Below, piece by piece: positions 1 to 5,393 of a stretch of 10,121 bases of DNA. The position numbers and the translations under genes were made by a program. A model generated the notes under the pieces. It was given only the letters and a program-made list of their open reading frames with translations. It was not told where the DNA came from and searched no databases. How positions within the stretch are numbered: position 1 is the stretch's first letter; the number at the start of each line of letters is the position of its first letter. This DNA comes from Spirochaetota bacterium (GTDB lineage Bacteria; Spirochaetota; Spirochaetia; Treponematales; Treponemataceae): NCBI GenBank assembly GCA_029571425.1, contig JAKPSR010000227.1, positions 1 through 10,121 of the forward strand, read 5' to 3'.

Positions 1-561
1 GTTACGGCGGGGACCGAGGCGAGGGTTCTCGATCTCTACAGCGCCCTTGTCGCCGAGGCGTCGAGTGCGGCCGGCGCTGTGGTCGTTATATCGGGTAGCA
101 AGGCGCCGGGGTTCTCGGCGGATATTTTTCCAGAGATGACCAGGCTCGCCACGCTCGCCGGTCTCCGCGTCGTCCTCGACGTCCGCATGGATGACCTTCG
201 CTTGTCGGCGCCCCACGGAGCCTACGCGATCAAGGTGAACGAGGACGAGTTCCGGGCGACTTACGCGCGGGGAGGGGAGTCGACTCCGGACGCGATCGCC
301 CGGGTGCGTCGCGAGACCGGCGCGCTCGTCGCGGTGACCGCAGGCCCTCGGCCTGTCGTCGCTGACGGCGGGGACGGGCCTGCCGAGTATCCCGTGCCGG
401 CCGTCGCGGCGGTGAACCCGATTGGCTCGGGGGACGCCTTCGCGGCAGGGCTCGCGCTCGCCCTCTCTCGCGGGGCTAACTTCGCCGAGGCCGTGCGCGA
501 GGGGATCAGGCTCGGTTCCCTTAACGCGCGAACGGAGGCACCGGGCTCGATCCTGGTTTGA
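1..561 (+). CDS. PfkB-family sugar/sugar-phosphate kinase, 3' part (5' end outside window)
   Basis: This is the C-terminal 186 residues of a ribokinase/PfkB-fold kinase, which transfers phosphate from ATP to a sugar or sugar phosphate in the cytoplasm. The frame is open from base 1 and the codons before the first ATG (79) still read as protein, so the gene is cut by the window edge; about 110-130 residues are missing compared with the usual length near 300. Visible marks are ISGSKAPGF (residues about 30-38), resembling the SGSLPxG segment of 1-phosphofructokinase and tagatose-6-phosphate kinase; KVNEDEF, matching the KPNxxE segment; and NPIGSGDAFAAG (139-150), the PfkB signature 2 with the catalytic base Asp145 and the glycine-rich anion hole. 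NPIGSGD points to the FruK/LacC branch rather than ribokinase, but the substrate cannot be fixed without the N-terminal half. It ends 31 bp before lon on the same strand, so the two may share a transcript. Confidence 0.9.
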   Translation, partial: VTAGTEARVLDLYSALVAEASSAAGAVVVISGSKAPGFSADIFPEMTRLATLAGLRVVLDVRMDDLRLSAPHGAYAIKVNEDEFRATYARGGESTPDAIARVRRETGALVAVTAGPRPVVADGGDGPAEYPVPAVAAVNPIGSGDAFAAGLALALSRGANFAEAVREGIRLGSLNARTEAPGSILV

Positions 562-592
562 CTTTTATCGCCCATTTAAGGATATTTAACGT
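562..592 (+). other. AT-rich spacer between the kinase gene and lon
   Basis: This 31-bp gap is about two thirds A+T, in sharp contrast to the GC-rich genes on both sides. It holds the lon ribosome binding site. I see no convincing -35/-10 pair, and the gap is too short for a full promoter with a leader, so a lon promoter, if there is one, would have to lie partly inside the kinase gene. Confidence 0.6.
578..582 (+). promoter_or_regulatory. Ribosome binding site of lon
   Basis: AAGGA, matching part of the anti-Shine-Dalgarno complement, ends 10 nt before the ATG at 593. It supports that ATG as the lon start. The spacing is slightly long but within the usual range. Confidence 0.6.
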
Positions 593-3028
593 ATGGCTGA
601 ACAAACGATAGTGCCGATCGAGCAGCTCCTGCCGAACAAACTTTTCCTCGTGCCCCTGACCGGGCGGCCGATATTCCCCGGCATATTCACGCCGGTGATG
701 ATCAACAACCCCGACGACGTCAAGGCCGTCGAGGACGTATACTCGGGCGACGGGTTCGTCGGGATATTGATGATCAAGAACGAGGTCGATTCCCCTACGG
801 TCGCCGACCTTTACGACGTGGGCACGGTCGCCCGCATCATCAAGAAGATCAACCTCCCCGACGGCGGGGTGAACATATTCATCTCGACGCTGAAGAGGTT
901 TCGCATCAGGAAGGTGGTGAGCGAGCGCGAGCCGATGGTCGCGATCGTCGACTATCTCGAGGACACCGAGGACGACACCTTCGAGGTCAAGGCCCTGACT
1001 CGGGCCCTGATCGGCGAGATGAAGGAGATATCGGAGAACAATCCCCTTTTCTCGGAGGAGATGCGCCTCAACATGGTCAACATCGACCATCCCGGCAAGA
1101 TCGCCGACTTCATCGCGAGCATACTCAATATAGAGAAGCGCGAGCAGCAGCGCATCCTGGAGATACAGAACGTGCGCCAGCGGATGGAGCAGGTCCTCGT
1201 CTTCATCAAAAAGGAGCAGGAGCTCCTTCGCGTGCAGAAGAAGATCCAGGGCGAGATCAACGACCGCATCGAGAAGAACCAGCGCGAGTACTTCCTCCGC
1301 GAGGAGCTCAAGACCATCAAGGAAGAGCTCGGGATGACGACGGACGCCAAGGGCGCCGACTACCAGAAATTCAAGGAGCGGATAGACGCGCTGAAGTTCG
1401 AGGGGGAGATCAAGGAGACCGTCGAGAGCGAGCTCGAGAAATTTTCCCTGATGGACGCGAACTCGAGCGAGTACATCGTGACGCGCAACTACCTCGAGAC
1501 GATCGTGAGCCTCCCGTGGGAAGCCCCTACGGCCGAGGCCTACGACATGAAGGAGGCGCGCGCGATCCTCGACGGCGACCATTACGGCCTCGACGACGTC
1601 AAGAAGCGCATCGTGGAGTATCTGGCGGTGCGCAAGCTCAAGAAGGACACGAAGGGATCGATCGTCCTTCTCGTCGGCCCGCCCGGCGTCGGGAAGACGA
1701 GCGTCGGTCGGTCGATCGCGCGCGCGATGAACAAGCCCTTCTTCCGGTTCTCCGTGGGCGGCATGCGCGACGAGGCGGAGATCAAGGGACATCGCCGAAC
1801 CTACGTCGGCGCGATGCCCGGCAAGATCATCCAGGGGCTGAAGATCGTCAAGACGAAGGCGCCCGTCTTCATGATCGACGAGGTCGACAAGATGGGGCAG
1901 AGCTACCAGGGCGACCCCTCGAGCGCCCTCCTCGAGGTCCTTGACCCCGAGCAGAACATATCGTTCAGGGACCATTACCTCGACCTGCCGTTCGATCTTT
2001 CGAACGTGCTGTTCATCCTGACCGCGAACACCCTCGACTCGATACCGGGGCCCCTGATCGACCGAGCCGAGGTCATTCAGCTTTCCGGCTACATCGACAC
2101 CGAGAAGCTCGAGATCGCGAAGAAGTACCTGGTCCCGCGAAGCCTCGACCGTAACGGGCTCGCGAAGAAGCAGGTGCGATACGCGAACGAGTCGCTGCTC
2201 TTCATCGCGAATTCCTACGCGCGAGAGGCCGGCGTCCGAAACTTCGAGAAGAACCTCGACAAGATACACCGAAAGCTCGCGACGGAGATCGTCTTCGGCG
2301 AGCGGAAGGCGGACGATAGGGTCGTACCCGACGTGGCGATGATACAGAAGATGCTCGGGAAGCCGATATTCCGCGATGACGACGAGAAGAAGGCGGACCG
2401 CCCCGGTACCGCCGTGGGTCTCGCGTGGACCAGCATGGGCGGCGACACCCTGATCATCGAGGCGATCACGAACCCCGGCAAGGAAGGCTTCAGCATGACC
2501 GGGCAAATGGGCGACGTGATGAAGGAGTCCGCGGCGATCGCGTGGTCGTGGGTCAAACACTGGGCGACCGAGAGCGGGAACGCGACGGCCGAGTGGTACG
2601 AGAAGCAGCTCGTGCACCTTCACATACCGGAGGGCGCGACGCCGAAGGACGGCCCGTCCGCGGGCATCACGATGGCTACGGCGCTTCTCTCGCTCGTGCA
2701 GGGTCGCGCGATACGCCCCGCGCTCGCGATGACGGGCGAGCTATCCCTTACCGGCCAGGTGCTCGCGATCGGCGGGCTCAAGGAGAAGACGATAGCCGCC
2801 CGGCGCAATAAGATCAAGGATATCATCATACCGCGCGCGAACGTGCGCGACCTTGACGACATTCCCGAGCACGTGAAGAAGGGGATAACATTCCATCCGG
2901 TGACGCGGATGGAGGAGGTGATCGCTATCGCGCTCCCGGAACGCAAGGCCCGCGCAGCGAAAAAGCCCAGCGCGGCGAAGCGTGACGCGCCGCGTGATTC
3001 GAAGCGCGCCGCGAAGCCCGATCGCTAG
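593..3028 (+). CDS. lon: Lon ATP-dependent serine protease (endopeptidase La, S16 family)
   Basis: Lon is a homohexameric cytoplasmic AAA+ protease that unfolds and degrades misfolded and short-lived regulatory proteins. The 811 residues show the full layout: an N-terminal substrate-binding domain (about 16-205), a charged coiled-coil stretch (about 205-295), the ATPase with Walker A GPPGVGKT (362-369, Lys368) and Walker B VFMIDE (425-430, Asp429/Glu430), and the S16 protease domain. The Ser-Lys dyad is intact: Ser689 in PKDGPSAG and Lys732 in GGLKEK, with the same 43-residue spacing as Ser679/Lys722 of E. coli Lon. The start at 593 has an AAGGA site and the N-terminus aligns with the family. 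The last 30 residues or so (782-811) form a Lys/Arg/Ala-rich tail that makes it longer than E. coli Lon (784 aa). The gene follows a PfkB-type kinase by 31 bp and converges with pbpC, 3 bp between stops. Isoleucine codons are oddly chosen: 20 ATA against 2 ATT. I saw no heat-shock promoter or CIRCE element, but the upstream gap is too short to judge. Confidence 0.98.
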   Translation: MAEQTIVPIEQLLPNKLFLVPLTGRPIFPGIFTPVMINNPDDVKAVEDVYSGDGFVGILMIKNEVDSPTVADLYDVGTVARIIKKINLPDGGVNIFISTLKRFRIRKVVSEREPMVAIVDYLEDTEDDTFEVKALTRALIGEMKEISENNPLFSEEMRLNMVNIDHPGKIADFIASILNIEKREQQRILEIQNVRQRMEQVLVFIKKEQELLRVQKKIQGEINDRIEKNQREYFLREELKTIKEELGMTTDAKGADYQKFKERIDALKFEGEIKETVESELEKFSLMDANSSEYIVTRNYLETIVSLPWEAPTAEAYDMKEARAILDGDHYGLDDVKKRIVEYLAVRKLKKDTKGSIVLLVGPPGVGKTSVGRSIARAMNKPFFRFSVGGMRDEAEIKGHRRTYVGAMPGKIIQGLKIVKTKAPVFMIDEVDKMGQSYQGDPSSALLEVLDPEQNISFRDHYLDLPFDLSNVLFILTANTLDSIPGPLIDRAEVIQLSGYIDTEKLEIAKKYLVPRSLDRNGLAKKQVRYANESLLFIANSYAREAGVRNFEKNLDKIHRKLATEIVFGERKADDRVVPDVAMIQKMLGKPIFRDDDEKKADRPGTAVGLAWTSMGGDTLIIEAITNPGKEGFSMTGQMGDVMKESAAIAWSWVKHWATESGNATAEWYEKQLVHLHIPEGATPKDGPSAGITMATALLSLVQGRAIRPALAMTGELSLTGQVLAIGGLKEKTIAARRNKIKDIIIPRANVRDLDDIPEHVKKGITFHPVTRMEEVIAIALPERKARAAKKPSAAKRDAPRDSKRAAKPDR

Positions 3029-3031
3029 CCG

Positions 3032-4975
3032 CTATTCCCCGACCACTTCGAAGGTGCGGACGGCGCGTTCCCCGCGCGTGTCCGTCACCGTCAGCGCGTG
3101 CGCGCCCGGAGCGGGCCTGAGCTCGATCTGGTGGTATCGCCGCGTCTCGCCGAGATAGTCGCCGTCCAAATCCCAGTACAGCGTCTCGTTTCCGTCCCGG
3201 TGCGCGGCCTCCGCGACGAGGCTGCCTGGCGTCCCGTCGAGCTCGATCGGGACGAAGACGCGCGAGCCGGGCTCGGGGAAGACGATGGCGAGCTCGTTGC
3301 CCATCCGCGTTCCTTCTCGCCCGGGGAGCCATGGCGGCAACGAGCGATAGGAAAGATTTCGTTTTTTGTACCATCGCTCAACGGCGGGTGGCAGGACGAA
3401 GCGTCGCTCGACGAGCGGCAGGTCGCCGGATCGCGGGCCGACGAGGTCGTCAGCCGTCGCCTGGAATCGCCCGTCCGGAGTCAGCGAGACGCGACGGCAG
3501 TAGGGACAGGGGAGGCCGAGTGGCGCGCCGCGGGGCTTTAGGGCCGCTTTCGTCCGCGCGCAATCGGGCCCGGCGAGGTAACCGGAATCGGCGCACACGG
3601 AGACGATCGCGAGCTCGATCTCGGGCGTCGCGCACCACGCGGAGCGCGGGAGCGTGGCGAATACCTCGAAGAGGATCGGCGCCGCCGTCGTCGCGCTCTT
3701 AAGTTCCGGCCTGCCTTCCCCGGTCGCGTTCCCGACCCAAACGCCCACCGTAAAGCGCGGCGTCGCGCCGAAGGCCCATGCGTCCCTGTTGCCGTAGCTG
3801 GTTCCCGTTTTCCACGCGATGCGCTGGGCGGAGGCGTATGTCTTCCACAGTTCCTCTTCCTCCGGCCTCGTTCCCTCAACGAGCGCCTCCAAGGTAAGCC
3901 ACGCGGCGGCCCGCGATATCGGGAAAGCGCCGTCCCCTGCGAGCGTCGGCGCGTCGGGATCGGCCCGCCGCATCATGGTCGCGTACGCGCGCGCGGTCTC
4001 CTCGAGGGTTACCTCGCCTCCGCCGAGGATCAGCGGAAGCCCGTACTCGCCCGCCGCGCGATCAAGCGTGGAAAAGCCGCATCGGCGAAGCACGCCGAGA
4101 AAGGGTGCTATACCGTAGTCGCGGAGCTCGCGCACGGCGGGGACGTTCAGCGATCGCGAGAGCGCCTCTCCGGCGGGAACGGCGCCCTGGTACGAGGGGA
4201 CGTTGTTCTCGGGCTTGTAGCTCCCGATGCGGGTGGGGACGTCGAGCACGAGTTGGTCCGGGAGCATAAGACCTGAGTCGAGCATGGCAGCATACAGGAA
4301 GGGCTTTAGCACGCTTCCCGAGCTTCGTCGCGACGTCACGACGTCCACTTCGGATCCTCGGCGATCGGCGCGGTCGAGGCCGGTGTTTCCGACGTACGCG
4401 AGTACCTCGCCGGTGGCCGTGTCGAGAACGATGGCCGCGGCGTTTCGGATGCCGCTTCTCTCTAGGCGGTCGGACCATCGATTGAGGGTCGAGAGAAGCG
4501 TTACCTGGAAATTCCTGTCCACGCTCGCGCGGCGCCCGACGCCGGACGCGCCCTCTGCGGCGAGCCGATCGAGGAGATGCGGGGCGAGGCGCGGCAGCGG
4601 AAAGGGTTTTAGGGGAAGGGGTTCGGCGAGTGAAAGCTCGAGGGTTCGCCCGTCGACGATCCCGCGCGCCGAGAGCATGTGGAGGAGGCGATCCCGCTTC
4701 GCGAGGAGTGCGGCGCGGTCGGCGCCTGGGTGTACGAGCGATGGCTGGTTGGGCAGGACGGCGAGGGTCGCGGCCTCCGCCCAGGTAAGGTCATCGGGCG
4801 AGCGGTTGAAATATCGCCACGCCGCGGCCTCGAGCCCGACGACGTTCCCGCCGAACGGGGCGTTCGCGGCGTAGAGCGATACGATGTCACTCTTTGAGTA
4901 ACGTACTTCGAGGAGCAGGGAGAGCGCCGTCTCGATCGCCTTTTGCGCGCCGGTGCGCGCTCGGTTGCCGAGGAG
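3032..4975 (-). CDS. pbpC: pbpC 3' fragment: rest of GT51, transpeptidase and PBP1C C-terminal domain
   Basis: This frame continues GT51 with KSDIVSLYAANAPFGGNVVG and AEAATLAVLPNQPS, both family hallmarks, but has no start codon until ATG 4678, which lies past the GT51 domain and has no Shine-Dalgarno sequence; an independent product is doubtful. Numbered from that ATG (add 238 for the repaired protein), the transpeptidase motifs are SVLK (122-125, catalytic Ser122), SLN (176-178) and KTGTS (290-294), all intact. A cysteine-rich linker follows, with Cys362, Cys373, Cys391 and Cys394, the last two as CPYC. The end (about 464-546) is the beta-sandwich seen at the C-terminus of PBP1C proteins (BiPBP_C), with FPEPGSRVFVP and LYWDLDGDYLG. 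The stop TAG at 3032-3034 lies 3 bp from the lon stop. Confidence 0.85.
   Translation of the reverse strand, partial: LLGNRARTGAQKAIETALSLLLEVRYSKSDIVSLYAANAPFGGNVVGLEAAAWRYFNRSPDDLTWAEAATLAVLPNQPSLVHPGADRAALLAKRDRLLHMLSARGIVDGRTLELSLAEPLPLKPFPLPRLAPHLLDRLAAEGASGVGRRASVDRNFQVTLLSTLNRWSDRLERSGIRNAAAIVLDTATGEVLAYVGNTGLDRADRRGSEVDVVTSRRSSGSVLKPFLYAAMLDSGLMLPDQLVLDVPTRIGSYKPENNVPSYQGAVPAGEALSRSLNVPAVRELRDYGIAPFLGVLRRCGFSTLDRAAGEYGLPLILGGGEVTLEETARAYATMMRRADPDAPTLAGDGAFPISRAAAWLTLEALVEGTRPEEEELWKTYASAQRIAWKTGTSYGNRDAWAFGATPRFTVGVWVGNATGEGRPELKSATTAAPILFEVFATLPRSAWCATPEIELAIVSVCADSGYLAGPDCARTKAALKPRGAPLGLPCPYCRRVSLTPDGRFQATADDLVGPRSGDLPLVERRFVLPPAVERWYKKRNLSYRSLPPWLPGREGTRMGNELAIVFPEPGSRVFVPIELDGTPGSLVAEAAHRDGNETLYWDLDGDYLGETRRYHQIELRPAPGAHALTVTDTRGERAVRTFEVVGE
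3057..3084. terminator. GC-rich hairpin at the lon/pbpC convergent junction, possible transcript end
   Basis: CGGAC and GCGCG (3057-3061, 3063-3067) pair with CGCGC and GTCCG (3073-3077, 3080-3084) around a TTCCC loop, giving ten GC-rich pairs with a small internal loop. It starts 29 bp after the lon stop and lies within the last codons of pbpC. There is no T-run on either side, so it is not a standard intrinsic terminator. Hairpins like this also arise by chance in GC-rich coding DNA. Confidence 0.2.
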
Positions 4976-5393
4976 GACGCGCGAGCTGCATCGTCAGCGT
5001 CGAGCCCCCCGAGACCACGCGACCCGCGCGGGCGTTTTGCCGGGCGGCTCGCGCTATGGCGGCGGGATCGACGCCCGGGTGGACGTGGAAGCGGCGGTCC
5101 TCGAACTCGATCAGCGGGGCGCGAAATCGGTCGGGAACGGCGCGCGCGGGAAGTCGCCATTGCCCGTCGGACGCGACTCGCGCTCCCAAGAGCCCGCCCT
5201 TCCTATCGTAAAGGGCGACGGAGAGCGGGGCGCTTGGCGTAGGGAGCAAGGCGACCGGAATGAACGTGCAAAGGGCGAACGCGAGAGACCACGCGAGGGC
5301 GGCGCACTCGTTTCTGCGCCGTACCGCGAAACGCGCGGCGCAGCGAGCAAGGCGCAGTGCCATGCTCGCCGCGTGGCGGAGACGGGCGATCAA
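4887..5393 (-). CDS. pbpC: pbpC 5' fragment: membrane anchor and start of the transglycosylase (GT51) domain
   Basis: As written, this frame gives a 168-residue product. A basic N-terminus (residues 1-28, rich in Arg) precedes one hydrophobic segment (about 31-50, AALAWSLAFALCTF...), the signal anchor of class A PBPs. GT51 motif 1 follows as FEDRRFHVHPGVD (97-109) with the catalytic Glu98, then motif 2, GGSTLTMQ (129-136). After Arg139 the reading leaves the family pattern and runs about 29 nonsense residues to a TGA at 4887-4889. The fragment lacks the rest of the GT51 domain and all of the transpeptidase, so it should have no polymerase activity on its own. Confidence 0.8.
   Translation of the reverse strand: MIARLRHAASMALRLARCAARFAVRRRNECAALAWSLAFALCTFIPVALLPTPSAPLSVALYDRKGGLLGARVASDGQWRLPARAVPDRFRAPLIEFEDRRFHVHPGVDPAAIARAARQNARAGRVVSGGSTLTMQLARPPRQPSAHRRAKGDRDGALPAPRSTLLKE
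4973..4983 (-). other. Frameshift site in pbpC
   Basis: The coding strand reads GCG CGT CCT CCT CGG in the upstream frame, whereas the family sequence needs CTC CTC GGC from 4975 on. The shift lies next to a short CG dinucleotide run and a CCT/CTC repeat, both of which favour slippage or assembly indels. The exact base cannot be fixed from one sequence. Confidence 0.8.
5390..5393 (-). other. A2M stop / pbpC start overlap (TTGA)
   Basis: On the - strand the four bases TTGA hold both the TTG start of pbpC (5393-5391) and the TGA stop of the A2M gene (5392-5390). Such overlaps usually go with stop-start translational coupling. No strong Shine-Dalgarno sequence lies upstream, which fits coupling, but ATG at 5363 remains a possible start. 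Confidence 0.5.

Larger units (their letters stand above)
3032..5393 (-). pseudogene. pbpC: Penicillin-binding protein 1C, frameshifted in the transglycosylase domain
   Basis: Read across one frameshift, this is a complete PbpC of about 786 residues (E. coli PbpC is 770): a bifunctional inner-membrane enzyme that polymerises glycan strands and cross-links peptides. The frame breaks after ...TMQLAR, near 4976 on the + strand; reading resumes one base later as LLGNRARTGAQKAIE and continues without a stop to 3032. Dropping one base, or restoring two bases in the short CG run at 4978-4983 (giving LARVLLGN), repairs it equally well. Every motif beyond the break is conserved, so the damage is recent or an indel error. 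The likely start is TTG at 5393, whose TTGA overlaps the TGA stop of the A2M gene (4 bp), implying translational coupling; ATG at 5363 is an alternative 10 residues shorter. Neither has a clear Shine-Dalgarno sequence. Pairing with A2M is the standard bacterial arrangement and suggests wall repair after protease attack. Confidence 0.88.

Noticed and set aside
562..592. A full sigma-70 or heat-shock promoter in the gap before lon
   Set aside because: Only 31 bp, and I could not find a -35/-10 pair with proper spacing or an inverted repeat of the CIRCE type.
521..2623. A 700-codon open frame on the - strand opposite lon
   Set aside because: It is the mirror of a GC-rich coding gene with strong third-position GC bias. 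Its translation is Leu/Arg/Asp/His-rich with no family motifs, while the + strand has a perfect Lon.
4970..4985. Programmed ribosomal frameshift in pbpC
   Set aside because: There is no recognisable slippery heptamer, internal Shine-Dalgarno stimulator or obvious structure, and other PbpC genes are known as single frames. An indel is simpler.
4609..5160. A 183-codon - strand frame across the pbpC break that could look like a separate gene
   Set aside because: It is the third frame, not either pbpC frame, and is Arg/Ser/Pro-rich without motifs.
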